Source: Flaveria trinervia
Taxonomy: Eukaryota > Streptophyta > Magnoliopsida > Asterales > Asteraceae
Length of the DNA stretch: 64,000 bases
Assembly (NCBI GenBank): GCA_025506515.1
Contig: CM046444.1
Span: forward strand, 71,530,192-71,594,191
Reading direction: 5' to 3'
The stretch's first letter is position 1, and the number at the start of each line of letters is the position of its first letter. The notes under the pieces are model-generated. The model saw only the letters and a list, made by a program, of their open reading frames with translations. It did no database searches and had not been told where the DNA came from. Below are positions 31,655 to 44,000 of this stretch, piece after piece. The translations under genes and the position numbers were made by a program.

Positions 31655-33210
31655 TTATTCTAGCTGCAGCATACCAAGCCGTAACTCAAGGTTTTGGAAA
31701 GTTGAACTATCCAAAGGCTTAGTAAAAATGTCTGGAAGCTCATCAGCACTAGGCACAAACTTAGGATCAATCAGACCTTTTTCAAAACAATCCCTAATAA
31801 AATGATGTCTGATCTCTATATGTTTGGTCCTAGAGTGCTGGACTGGATTTTTGACAATGCACAGAGCTGAAGCACTATCCATTAATAATGGAGTCTTAGT
31901 CTCTGTTATGGCATAATCCAAAAGTTGGTTCTAAAGCCAGAGTACCTGAGAAGTACAACTTGCAGTGCAATGTACTCTGATTCACATGGATGTAGCAACA
32001 GATGTTTGTTTCTTACTCTGCCAAGAAATCAAACAGTTGCCTAGGAATTGACATCCACCAGAAGTTGACTTTCTAGTTAACTTGCACCCTGCATAGTCAC
32101 TATCTGAAAAAGCACCAATTTGCAAGAGTGTCCAGTGGAATACCATAAACCTAGAGATTGTGTTCCTTGCAAATATCTAAAGATCCTCTTGACTGCAATC
32201 AAATGAGACTCTTTAGGAGCAGCCTGAAATCTAGCACAGACACAAGTAGCAAACATGATATCTGGTCTAGAAGCTGTTAATACATCAAGGACCCAATCAT
32301 ACATCTGTAAAGTGTTTCACATCAACACTTACCTTTCTGATCTGCATCCAGTTGTGTGGTGTTGCAGATGGGAGTAGAACAGGGCTTACAATTTTGTAAA
32401 TCAAACTTATTCAAAAGATCTTTTATATATTTTGACTCATGATAAAGGTTCCATCAGCCTTTTGTTTGATTTGCAAGCCTAGAAAGAACTCTAATTCTCC
32501 CATTGCACTCATTTCAAATCTTTTTCATTAATTTGGTAAAATCATCACACAACTGAGGATCAGAGGATGCAAAAATAATATCATCAACATAAATTTGAAT
32601 AAGTAGCTTATGCTGATCCACCTTCTTAATAAACAAAGTTTTATCTATGGAGCCTCTAGTGAAATTATTTTTAAGAAGAAAAGTGGAAAGTGTCTCATAC
32701 CAGGATCTAGGAGCTTCTTTCAACCCATAAAGAGCCTTATCAAGTTTATACACCCATTCAGCATGTTTATTATCCTCAAAACCTGTTGACACACATAAAC
32801 TTCTTCTTTTATTTTACCATATAAAAATGCACTTTTGACATCCATTTGAAAAACTTTAAGATGGTGGAATGCAGCATAGGCTAAGAACAATCTAATTGCC
32901 TCTAGTCTGGCTATAGGGGCAAAGGTTTCATCATAATCAATACCTCTTCTTGTGAAAACCCCTGTACAACTAGTCTAGCCTTGTTCTTAACAATAAGCCC
33001 ATTTTCATCAGTTTTATTCCTAAACACCCATTTAGTGCCTATTGCACACTTACCTGGGGGTAGAGGAACCAGTTCCCACACTTGCTGTTTCTTGAACTGA
33101 AGTAGCTCAAGCTGCATGGCTTCAACCCATCCATTGTCTCTCAAAGCAACATGATAGTTCTTTGGCTCTAGCTGACTGATGAAAAGAGCATAGAAGCAGA
33201 AGTTAGACAA
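31655..33210 (-). pseudogene. B2 reverse transcriptase and RNase H
   Basis: RT frames at 32911-33210 (W-V-E-A-M-Q-L-E-L-L-Q-F-K, K-A-R-L-V-V-Q-G-F) and 32514-32792 (Y-K-L-D-K-A-L-Y-G-L, Y-V-D-D at 32580-32591). RNase H is spread over 32304-31655, ending in F-T-K-P-L-D-S-S-T-F-Q and L-G-M-L-Q-L-E with the stop at 31655-31657. Breaks near 32920, 32780, 32510, 32320, 32100 and 31920 separate the frames. The active-site YVDD is intact. Confidence 0.9.
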
Positions 33211-33271
33211 TTGATATCACCAATAATTTGAGACATTGGGTGATTCTTCAGATCTTGATAAATAATGATAT

Positions 33272-34942
33272 CTATGCAAGTGTTTGTAGAACCTTCAGCA
33301 ACAGCAGATGTTGATGCAGACTCTTAAAACCAAGAATTTGATGGTAACTCAAAAGATGTAGAGGAATCAGAGTTCTCATCAGCATTTGTTGTGGATGGAA
33401 CTGCTGAGCTACAGGAACATCAAGTTTAGCAGACTCAGGAAGTTGGTCACTAAACTTGAATAGGTGAGTATTGATATTATCAACATCATCATCAATACCA
33501 CCAGGTGGAAGACATGCTGCAAAAGATGATTTATCCACATGATCTACAACAACTAGAGGTTGATAAGGAACATATTGCAGTATGTCCAAATCAAACAACT
33601 CCATAGGGTTTTGTGGAATCTTGTCCATTGGAGATTCATTAAACTTCACATGCAAAGTCTCTTCAACTATCTTTGTTCTGAAGTTGAAGACTCTGTATGC
33701 TTTGTAAGTAGATGAATAACCAACAAAATACCCTGCATCCACCTTAGGATCAAATTTTTGGAGTTGATCCTTTGTGTTGAGAATAAAACATGGACACCCA
33801 AATGCTTTGAAAAATGAAATTAGAGGAGCCAAGTGATGTAGAACTTCATATGGAGTCTTCATCAACCTCTGATTTGCTAAAGCTCTATTTTACACATAGC
33901 AAGCTGTGTTAACAGCTTCAGCCCAAAAGGTTAGTGGCAAACCAGAGTTAGCCAACATAGACCTTGCAGGTTTAATTAGGGTCCTCTTCTTTCTCTCCAC
34001 TACTCCATTTTGTTCTGTTGTCCTTGGGATGCTAAACTGCCTTTTGATTCCCTTTGAAAGATAAAATCATCAAGTGTATGGTTTCTGAATTCAGTTCCAT
34101 TGTCACTCCTTATACACTTGACTGAAAGGGAAAACTGCTTCTCAACATACAACACAAAGTTGATAATCGTCTGAGCAACCTCATCCTTTGAATGCAGAAA
34201 GAAAGTCCATACAAATCTGGAGTAATCATCCACAATTACCGGACAGTATTTCTTCTTTGCCATGCTCATCACTCTCACAGGACCAAATAGATCCATATGC
34301 AGTAATTGCAAGCAGGCAGTGGACTTAGGCTCTTTAAAGGAGGGAATGAGACTTTGTGCTGTTTTCCTTTTAACAAGCAGTGCAGGTTTCATCACAGTGG
34401 AACTACTTTATTGGTAAACCTCTCACTAAACTATTGTGGATCAGCTGATTCATGTTTTTGAAATTAACATGACCCAGCCTTCTGTGCCACAGTTTAGATT
34501 CCTGAGGAGAGGCTTTGGAAAATAGGCAAGGATGGCCTCTGAGATTTATTTTCTTGGAAAGATCTAAGGCATACACTCTTCCTGTCCTGTTGGCCCTCAG
34601 GAGACTGTGATCATCCAACACCTTATCAATCAAATTCAGAACTTTGGATGACAGAATCCTGCAGTTCTGACTGGTGAAAAGAGCAACATGGCCTTTATCA
34701 CACATTTGACTGACACTCAAGAGATTGTACTTGAGATTTTCCACATGATTAACATCATCAAGCTTTATTTCTCCATTGGAGACAAAGCCTTTTCCAATGA
34801 TGTAACCCTTAGCATCATTGCCAAAAGAAACAAACCCCTTCTTTCCTTGAGAGTAGTCATGAAGAAGAGAGTTGTTCCCTGTCATATACATAGATCCCCC
34901 ACTGTCTACATACCAGATGCTACTTTGGAATGTTGAAGAACC
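33272..34942 (-). pseudogene. B2 protease, pre-integrase and integrase
   Basis: A 281-codon frame (35248-34403) reads from late gag straight into protease (W-Y-V-D-S-G-G-S; Asp-Ser-Gly-Gly-Ser at 34892-34906) and into pre-integrase W-H-R-R-L-G-H-V-N. The next frame (34395-34000) has H-M-D-L-F-G-P-V, D-D-Y-S-R-F-V-W and an intact R-S-D-N-G-T-E-F. The integrase C-terminus and linker follow (33865-33272) with F-G-C-P-C and V-G-Y-S blocks. The continuous gag-protease reading is what loss of the putative intron would produce. Confidence 0.9.
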
Positions 34943-36471
34943 CTGTGGTGTAGAGGCATTAGAGGATGAAGTATCAGCAGACTCCAAAGCCATAAGAGCT
35001 AGATTTCCAAAAGGACTGTCACCACCATGTTGACCAGCACCAGAGAACAGTTGTTCATGACTAGACAAATCATCTGGTAAACTGCTCCAATCAACAACTC
35101 TTGGGGTGAAAAAGCTGTGCTGTTGAGGTTGAGTTTGTTGATGAGATTGGGAAGGTTGAGGTTCAGGTAATGCTTGTGGTTGTTGCGCAATAGGAGCTTG
35201 AGCCGGATTTGGCTGAGGCATGTAATAGCAGGGAAAAGGATATGACATTGGACCCTAGGGGACAAAGTATGCAGGAGATACAGGGTGTGAATGATGACCA
35301 GAACCAGCAGGATGTTGCCCTCTGTTTTGTGGACTAGTGCTAGGAAAAGTCACAAAAGGTGCTGAAGAGTTAGATCCAGTTGATCTACACTCTCTTGCAA
35401 AGTGTCCAAGCCTTTGCATTTATGACACCTCAACTTACTCTTGTCAAAACCAACTTTGGTTTTGCCAGAGAGTCCAGGAAATTTCCTGCCAGTTCTCTTG
35501 TAGAACTTCTGAAATTTGATAATTACTAAGGCCATTTGGCTTAGAATATCCATCTCTTCTAAATCATCATCAGCAATTCCCTTCAGATCATCCATGATGA
35601 AGCATAGATTGTCACTATTACTACCAGAATGATTATCAATACCAACAAATGCATGATCAGAACTATTTGAAGAGAAATCAATATGCTCATCATAATTGCT
35701 TTAGATGCAGATATTCTGAGTCATGACCAACCAAGGCAGTGTTCCCTGGTACAAAGTCATCAGTGAGCTTTCCTGATGATGACAGTTTCCTTTTCTGCTC
35801 TATCTCTCTTTCGAATGTAAGCAGTTCCCGTGAAGTTGGGTGAGAGATAGGCTATCCAGATTTGCACTGGAGCGTAGGACAATAGTGTATGTGTCCCATC
35901 TCTCAGGCAGTGATCTGAGGAATCTGTTGTTCATCTGGCTATTGGGTATCCTGTTTCACCATTTTCAGCTCAGATATCAAGCAGGAAAAGCACTCAAACT
36001 GTTGAGTCAGTGTCTCACCCTTTCTATGAGAGAATGTCTCATATGTTGGGCAAGGATTTCTCTATTGTTTGCTAAGACCTCATCAGTTCCACCAAATTGT
36101 TCCTTCAGTGCATTCCAGAGGTGATGAGCAGTTTCATGATGCATAAGCCCTGAATAGATTTCATTTGGCAGTGCCATGGCCAGAGTTCCATGGGCTTTAG
36201 CATCAATCTCAAACAGTTTCCAATCTTCATCTGAGTATTGTTACTTCTTCTTCGGAACCATTTGATTGGTTTCCGGATTGTTCACCATAGGCTTATGTGG
36301 TCCATGTATCACAGATGTCCAACAACCTGAACTGTTAACAGACAGGTGATGAAGCATCCTTCGTTGCCATATGTTATACTCAGTCCTAACCAGCATAGGA
36401 GGCTTGGTTGAGGAACCGGTATTGTGAGGGTCATTAGAAGGAGTAGTCATCTCAAATTCAACCAAATTCAA
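34943..36471 (-). pseudogene. B2 gag, short (spliced-like) form
   Basis: The ATG at 36469-36471 opens 76 codons (P-P-M-L-V-R-T-E-Y-N-I-W-Q-R-R), ended by a nonsense codon at the site where B has Glu. The capsid part continues in other frames to the D-D-L-K-G-I-A-D-D region, and the zinc knuckle near 35385-35427 carries a shift after its first Cys pair, like B. The Pro/Gln-rich tail then runs without the coiled coil, second knuckle or stop codon of B, straight into protease at 34942. Relative to B it lacks 14689-16029. Confidence 0.87.
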
Positions 36472-36662
36472 TTAAGCTATAACAGATTTAGAACAAAACA
36501 CAACAAACCAAATTGAACCAAGAGAGATCTCAAATGAATAAACGAAAGCAGCAGAAATTCAATAATCTATAACCAGTTCTTACAAATGTGCTAATTCAAT
36601 CAAACATAGATATCAAATAGCAGTTTCAATGATCAATTGTTAGATCGATCAATGATTAACCT

Positions 36663-36674
36663 GCCCTGATACCA
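36663..36674 (-). other. Primer binding site of B2
   Basis: The minus strand reads TGGTATCAGGGC, one base different from the tRNA-Met complement found in B. Confidence 0.85.
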
Positions 36675-36676
36675 TT

Positions 36677-37533
36677 TGTTAGGATCCGTGATCTACGTTT
36701 GATGATTAGAGAGTATAGCAGCGGAAAACAAACAATGAATTAGCCAATTCACAAGAACCAAAAGATATTCAGGGTAAGAACAAACGGTTATAGACAGAGA
36801 GAATTCTGCAAAAGATATTTCATTCAATATTCGCTTTCGTGGTAACAGAATGTCACCCATACAATTAGGTCAACACCTCTTATATAAGAGATGTGACGTC
36901 TGCTGATGTCACTTGATAGTGACATCTAACAGAATTTATTCAAACAACTGATAGTTAACACAACTACTGAAGATGTCAAACAGCTGACATCTTCTTACAA
37001 AATTGCTAAGTGTTAACTATCACTACAACTACTGAAAGGAAACTACTGAAACTACAATGACTGAAGAACATGCTCTTCAGTCGTTTTACAAATAGTGAAA
37101 CAAAAAGAAAACTACTAAAAGGAAACCATCACAACAACCGAAGAATGCTTCTTCAGCTGTTGTAACAAACTCTAAAGGCTTCAGTACTTGTACTTGAACT
37201 TGAGCTGTTGTCATCAGCTGATGTCTTCAGTCTTTGTACTTCAGCTGTTGAACTTCAGTACTTTGTTCTTCAACTATTGATCTTCAGACTTTGGTCTTCA
37301 GCTGTTGAAGTCTTCAGTACTTTAGTCTTCAGCTGTTGAAGTCTTCAGTACTTTAGTCTTCAGCTGATGTCTTCAGTCTTTGTACTTCAGCTGTGATCTT
37401 CAGTACTTTAGTCTTCAGCTGTTCAAGTCTTCAGACTTTGTGAAACGGTTGATCAAGTCTTTAGCAGTTGTTGTGATGTCTGTGGGACTTATAGAGTTTT
37501 CTGATCAGGCTCATTGGTTCTTTTGGTCCAACA
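36677..37533 (-). repeat. 5' LTR of B2 (857 bp)
   Basis: TGTTAGGATCC at the left edge, CCAACA at the right. TTATATAA at 36880-36887, with an ACGT core and the GTCACTTGATAGTGAC inverted repeat upstream (minus strand). Palindrome array about 36950-37470. Confidence 0.94.
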
Positions 37534-37538
37534 TCTCT
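37534..37538. repeat. Target-site duplication of B2, right copy
   Basis: TCTCT, identical to 26257-26261. Confidence 0.88.
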
Positions 37539-39073
37539 GGTTCTGGTGATTCTGACATTGATGTAGATTTTTCTTCTTCAGGCAGGTGGTTGACCACAGG
37601 TGTAGTGTCTTCAGAATTGGACATCGCGAGCTCTACTCCTATGTCTTCCTCACTAGTGGAATCATCATCTATGTCCTCCACACTAGCTATGTTGGACTCT
37701 CCTGGTGAGACGAACCGAAAGCTCCGGTCATGTCCTTCAACCTCGTTAGCAGTCAAGGCATTAGGTTCCTTGCTTGATGAAGTAGAACTACTAGATGTGG
37801 CTTTGTCTAGACGATTAAAGACGAGAAAGGATTGCCATTACCACTCTTCTTTGGCTTCACACACTCCGTTTGAAGTGCCCCTTCTCACCACAGTTGAAAC
37901 AGGTTACCTTTGACTTGTCAAAGCCAAAGGTCGTGTCCTTGTTTGTAACCAAGTTCTGTCTGATCTTCTTGACAAAATTTTTAGCTCGTCAGACAGCACT
38001 TGCCAAGGCCCACATTATATCCATCCGTTCCAACTCCATCTCATCCACCTGTTCATAATCCTCATCTGCCCAGTGGCAATTTCCTATCTTTCCACCAATT
38101 AGTCCATCATAGGAGTGGACTACAGTAGCTAAGAGGTCCATATGTTCTCTGGCCACCTCAACAGTCACGTTACCGAAGTTATCGGTTTTCAATTTTGCTG
38201 CATTGGCTTCTGGTATAATAGGTACCAGACGACCCTGACATTTTGGACCCTGAAGTAGATGCTTGTGCTGGACTTGCTGAGCTTGAGACGAAGGCAGTCT
38301 GCAGTGGTGCTCTTGATATCTTGGCCTGAGGAGTCGCATTGTAAAGCGCCGGATTCTGATCATACTTGGCCTTTTGGGCACTATACTTCATCCTAAGCTC
38401 CTCCTCTCTTAGTTTCAAAATAAAGTCATTTATATCTAACTTCGAGAGCATCCCATTCTGTTTGAGATTTGAAATGAAGGAAGCCCATTTCTCTGGTAAT
38501 CCATCTGCAATGTTAGATACCTTATCCTCCATCGACGTAGTTACTCCATGAGTGTGCATCTCACTCATCAAGTGGTAGAATGTGTCGATCACGTCGTCGA
38601 GGCTTTCCTTTCCCGTTGAAGAGAAGTTGTCAAACTCCCTCTTCAATGCTTTGGCCTTAATGGCCTTGAGTGAGACATTTCCATCATACCTCTTCTCCAA
38701 CGCATCCCATAATTTCTTTGCTTGAGTATACTCCGAGTACTGATGGAAGATATCCTTCAGAATAGACTGGGTAAGCAAAGCGTAGACTTTCTTCTAAGCA
38801 TTGTGTTTCACCTTTTGTGCATCAGACATGCCACTTAACGTAAGTTTGACACCGTCAGCTCCTACTGGCATGTTGTACCCCAGCTCTATAGCCTCCCACA
38901 ATTTGTATCTACTCCATTTAAGTAGATTTTGAAACATTGCTTCCATTGTGGGTAGTCGTCTAACGTGATAAGCTTTGGGGGTTTATTATGATTCCCACTT
39001 TGTTCTCCAATAGCAGTAGCATATGAATACGAGTGTCACTACTTGCTGTGTATGTTGAAAACTGGTTCTCCAT
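37539..39073 (-). pseudogene. A2 gag, N-terminal and central part
   Basis: The ATG at 39071-39073 aligns with the A1 start. The frame breaks within 40 codons, then a 199-codon frame (38778-38179) covers the UBN2-like capsid: A-K-K-L-W-D-A-L-E-K-R-Y-D-G, H-L-M-S-E-M-H-T-H-G, L-P-E-K-W-A-S-F. A CFNCGEKGHFKR knuckle near 37880 loses its last Cys to a frameshift. The following acidic frame (37756-37511; D-D-D-S-T-S-E-E-D) is absent from A1 and is cut by B2; it resumes left of B2. Retains more of the ancestral gag than A1. Confidence 0.85.
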
Positions 39074-39564
39074 TTCACTTAACTTTACTATTAAACAAAC
39101 TGTTTATGTGTGTGAATGAAGGTATGCGATTGGGCTTATTCGGGCAATTGAACTAGACGAATGGTTCAATCGTGCGATTGAACTAATGCGGATGAGTCAG
39201 TCGGCCGAATGAACAATGCGGTTGAACAGTCCGAATAGGGTTCTCAGTCGTACGATGAGGGTACGAATGAGTCTAATCGTGCGTTTGGGGAATGCGAATG
39301 AACTCAGTCATGCGATTGAGTCAATCGTGCGACTGAACCTGCTGAAGTTTGAAAATTCGTAGGTTAAACATGTTTTCGCCGCAAAAACTCGAATTTTCAC
39401 AAACCCTAATTGCCATATGCCAGAAAAACTAAACTTTATGGTCAGGAAACGTCTAAGACACCATTTCACACAAAAAGATTGCTTTCTTTAGTGAAAAAAC
39501 ATAATTTTTGTATCAAAAACGATTGAATCAACACGTAATCAAGAGCCAATGCTTTGATACCACT
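39074..39564 (-). other. A2 leader with palindrome array and altered primer site
   Basis: Near-palindromes at 39125-39345 as in A1. The primer site at 39551-39562 reads TGGTATCAAAGC on the minus strand, one base off the tRNA-Met complement. Confidence 0.78.
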
Positions 39565-40300
39565 TGTTAGGGATCGTGTACTGGAGGATGTACTAACTGA
39601 TTAATGTGTATACCGAACTAAATAGTGCTGAATCCTATTTGATTTGCGATCCAATCTGTGAGAACGCACTTAGAAACAATATGTATTGAATCTAACGTTA
39701 AGAATCGATTAGGAATCGATCTACTGCGATCTATGAACTTGGAGTATGATCTTAGAGGTCTCTGGATGGCTAGGGTACGTCTGGAGTCGAAGTGTTTTCA
39801 ATGCTTATGTTTTTCCACGAATTAGGTGGTATTTATAGGTTTAGGTTTCTCATTCGGGCGACTGAACCATTAGCATGGTTCAGTCGTGCAATTGAGCCAT
39901 GCGGTTGATCCATTACATGACTGAGTGTTCAGTCATGCGACTGAGTCAGTCGCATTAAGTTGTTCAGGCGTATGGACTATTTAGGCGCATAGACACTCAG
40001 TCACATGGCCATTCGGACGAATGACCACTATAGGGGCGCATGGTCTAGTCAGACGCATGAGAACTTCACTTAACCAAGTTTGAATGTATTCAATATTATA
40101 ACATTATGTATATCAATTCAAACAATCACCAACCTATATAATCTAGTCAATATGCATTACACAACTCATTAATGAAATATTAAACATTATAAATCACAAC
40201 CAAACATTTACATTTCATTAAGTACCTAAATATTACATAAGTGTAAGACATTAAAGACATATTACATTAAGTTTAGAAACTAGGGACACATGTACCTACA
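39565..40300 (-). repeat. 5' LTR of A2 (736 bp)
   Basis: Collinear with the A1 LTR from TGTTAGGGATCG to CCTACA. Palindrome array about 39850-40062, then (minus strand) a TATAAATA at 39830-39837. Confidence 0.9.
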
Positions 40301-40465
40301 CAAAGCACCAGGTACCATTTCATTAGAGATATTCATGAGAAAAATCTAATTAAACTAATCAAAGTTGATTCAAATGAATAATATGTTGATCTGTTCACCA
40401 AAGCTTTTGATGAACAAATACTTAAGTATCATATAAAAGCTATTAGGATGATAAACATTGATTAG
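40301..40465 (+). pseudogene. RNase H tail of element D
   Basis: From 40313 the plus strand reads Y-H-F-I-R-D-I-H-E-K, then a nonsense codon, then Y-V-D-L-F-T-K-A-F-D and a TAG stop at 40463-40465. This is the conserved C-terminus of copia RNase H. The rest of D pol is missing because A2 inserted here. Confidence 0.8.
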
Positions 40466-41062
40466 ATTACCCCTTTTGAAAACCTTTTAATGTGTAAAGT
40501 CTTATGTCAATACAAATTAAGCCTTGTTACAAAAGATCTCTCTGAAATTTTCTAAGTATAAATTTCTTCCGAAGAGAAATTAACCCTCAGAAGTTATCTT
40601 CATAGCTTCTGAAACAAAATTTCTCCAAGGATAATGTTCTTATAGGAAGAGTTTTTAGTCTCGGAAGAAGTGATTGATTTCATATCAGATCTACTTCCGA
40701 AGCTTACAAAATCTCTCCGTTCGGAAGTAGGATTGCCTTCGGAGACAAATTACCTTCGAAATGTTTTATATTGGGAAGAGAGAATTTACTGTGTAACAGA
40801 AATCTCTTGGGCCCCACACTGTAAAAAGCAAAGATTTTGTTAATGATGTCGGATTATTTAATTGAATTAAACCTTACCGCCCCTGTCACTTCATCCACTA
40901 AACTGTCATTTCACCTTATCCTAACACTTTACATCCATTCCTCCCTCTTTTAAATAATCCCGACTATTCACTCACATTTTCTTACCACAAATTTTATAGC
41001 CCTAAATGTTTCCTTGCTTCCAAATTCACCCACACTCAAACTGCTTTACCTTCACTTTTACA
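40466..41062 (+). other. D spacer with palindrome array and TATA-like box
   Basis: No gene. 40555-40780 repeats CTTCCGAAG / CTTCGGAAG, the motif of the C and D LTRs. TTTAAATAA at 40949-40957 precedes the env-like ATG by about 110 bases. Confidence 0.5.
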
Positions 41063-44000
41063 ATGGCCCTAAATCCTCAACACAACCAAGTCGCTCTTAT
41101 TCATTCTTCAAGAAATGCGTACTTCTCTTAAATCATCTCTTTCCTCACCCAATCATCCTACTACACAGCCTTGACTGTTAATCCCACAGTTTACCTCAAC
41201 CACATGACTGTATTTTGGGAAAACAGTCAGGTCGAAACCCTTAATGGGGTTCGTGTAATACGATCCTACATGTGTGGCCAAGAGTGGTTATCTCTGAACA
41301 ACTCATCAGGGAGCATCTGGAGCTTCATGATGAAGGTGCCACTACTGAGTTCCCCAAGGCAGATTTAGACAGCACATACATCCACATGGGATATGGTGGA
41401 GATGTGAGCAAGTCGATTGTCTACAAATAAAATTTTTCCTACAACTGGAAGTTCCTCCTGCACATTGTCCTTCACTGCTTGTCAAACAAATCGAGGGGAT
41501 GGGATCAAATCCCATAGGAACTAGGGTGCCTAGTTTATGGATTGGTGAGAGGCCTACGCTTCAACTACTTAAGATTTGTGCTGCTCAATCTCATTGAAAA
41601 TCTTCGGAGGGAAACATTCTTTATGTATCCTAGATTTCTTCAACACATCATTAACTGTGAGTCAGACCAGAGTCGGCTTGTCTGTGCAACCACTCTGTCT
41701 ATTCCTTATATAAGGCTGACCATCTTCAATACATGAAGAGGGTATCCACCAACTTCACTGGAAGGTACACTTCTCTACCTCCTAGTATTACTGAACACAT
41801 TGCTCCTTGTGACATACCTATTCACCCCACAGGTGATGAATCCACAACAACAACTGCAACCACAATGCCAACAATACCTTCTCCTCCCATCACCATTACA
41901 TACACAAGATGCCCCAAACGAACCCTGTTAATGTACTCTGATGGAACAAGCTCATCCTGTTCAACCTAAATAGGCTAGAGTGGAACATTGGGCTCCCACT
42001 CAGTCTGATGTCTCACCTTCCATCACCATTGACGTCAATATAGGTCTTGAGTCTCTTCAATCTAAAACCCATGAGCCCATTACCCAATCTAAAAGCCCTT
42101 AGAGTGAGTCTTTGCACTACTTTGAGCAGCCAACAAGGGACAACCCCATCAGAGGCTCAATGCCTGTAGAGATTGACCAAGGTCCCGGGTCAGTAGGTTT
42201 AACTCCTTATGTTTCACTGACCTTCTCTTCAAAACTGATGAAGAGATAACATCTCTCCATGGCAATGATGTTGATCTACAACACCTCTCCAAGATCAACA
42301 GTGCCTAGAGACATCCCTTATCTCTAGCCGCTATCAGCTACCATAACTAAGGTGAGTCCCACTAATGTGAAGGGGACTCATGGAGATTCAGCTGCCACTA
42401 CAGAAGGTGCCTTAATGGACCTTATCGAAAGTGGTAACAATTCTGAGATTGAATCTGCGACAACCATGCCTTTTGATGACTCTACAAGATACATCACTAA
42501 GCAAGGGAAACTAGGGTGCCAAGAAACCACATCTGGTGGTGAGGCTGAACATACTAGGTATGTGACCTCATCTCCCCGTGATTCTTCAAAAGAAGATGAG
42601 AGAAGCATGCAACTCTTCATTGAAGACCTACTATCTAAAGTCATAACCCTTGAATCCAAGGTTAGAACTTTAGAAGAAAGGTCCGCCACTCACCAACTTG
42701 AGATTGACAATCTCAAGGCTCAACTAGCAGAGAAACAGATTGAGAGATCTGTTAGGCATGTACGTGTTCAGGTCTCCTTGACCTCTTTCTCCAGCTCATC
42801 TACCTCTCAAGATGATGCTACCAAAAAGGGGGAGAGTGTTCATAGACAAACATATGAGGATCCACAGAGCCAATCTTCAACTTCTAAATATTCGGCTCCT
42901 ATCACAACTTCTTTTGAGCCATCTCAAGTCACTCTAACAATTGATGCACGGATGCTCAAAGATCTCTACAGCTTCTTTTCTTAGTTCTTGTTGAGATCTG
43001 CTCGTGATCAGCCAAGCCTTGATGCTACCATGATTTACTTTGGAGCTGAAGAGATTCAGAGGCTTACTGCACCTTCTACCACTATGGAAGAAGTTGGTCA
43101 ACCTAAGGTCCACATGGAACTTGAGATTCAATTCGAAGCGGAAATGAGGACTGATGGCCCAGCAACTAAAACAGTTGGGATAGAATCTGCATTCCCTCTC
43201 ACTTCCAAAGCTGAAGTAAAGCCTCAGAAGAACAAGCTGAATCATGCAAAGCTGAAATGGAAGCTGTGGAAGGACTGTTCAAAATGTCCAAGGAACTATT
43301 CATCACAGATGCAATCCTGGAAATGGCATCTGAGGTGAACAGTGAGGACTTTCTGGATCAACCTCTTGTCCAGACACTATCTATACCTCTCACACAATCA
43401 GTATCCACTGTCGAAGAACCACCAAAGTCAAGTTCTTCAAAAGATACCAAAGAGAAACAGAGATGACTGCGGAAGAGCTTCAAAAAGAGGAGAAGATTGA
43501 AAAGATGAAAAGAAAAGGGAAACTTCTAATTGGGAAGCTGTTAACTGCTAGTACAAAAGCAGCTGCAGCCAACCAGGAGGTGGTTGACAACAAAAAAGAG
43601 AAGAGATCATTGATCGGCTCATTCAACTCGGAGCTACCAATGAAGAAACACTCCTGCTACCATTAGAGGAGTTGGTGCAACTGGAAAAGGCAACCAAGCT
43701 GCAGCAGGGAACAACAAGGTTGGCCTCAGAGGAAGACAAGGAAAAGGAACAAAAGGAAGCTGACATGCAGCTAAGGAAGGAAAGGATAGATTTCCTAACC
43801 TCCAGAGGCTTCTCTGTTCAAGAACTTTCTCCACACAATGTTGAAATGATCCTTTGGCTTGTGAACAAAGAACAGGATCAAATGGAGAAAGAAAGAAAAA
43901 AAGCTGGAAGAGAAAAGTTGAAGGAGAAGAAGAACAAAGAGGAAGAAGCAAAGGCATCTGCAACAGGAAGATAGGTGACAAAGCCTGGATGAAAGACTAT

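Larger units (their letters stand above)
26262..37533 (-). mobile_element. Element B2: 11.3 kb Sirevirus-like element with both LTRs and TSD
   Basis: Minus-strand order: LTR 36677-37533, PBS, gag, protease, integrase, RT, RNase H, spacer, env-like ORF, PPT, LTR 26262-27262. It is flanked by TCTCT on both sides and sits inside A2 gag, whose sequence resumes across it. It is shorter than B mainly because gag lacks the 1,341-bp GT..AG block. It has fewer breaks than B in gag and protease. Confidence 0.94.
24537..40300 (-). mobile_element. Element A2: A-family copia element, truncated and split by B2
   Basis: Minus strand. The 5' LTR (39565-40300), primer site, leader and gag lie right of B2; the gag C-terminus, protease and pre-integrase continue left of it (24537-26261). 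The piece stops abruptly at the B 3' LTR, at a point equal to A1 position about 5753, so integrase, RT, RNase H, the env-like ORF and the 3' LTR are missing. The right edge cuts the RNase H of element D. Confidence 0.85.

Noticed and set aside
11970..37533. B and B2 as one large inverted duplication
   Set aside because: They differ by the 1,341-bp block and by array lengths and private frameshifts, and B2 has its own target duplication, so they are separate insertions.
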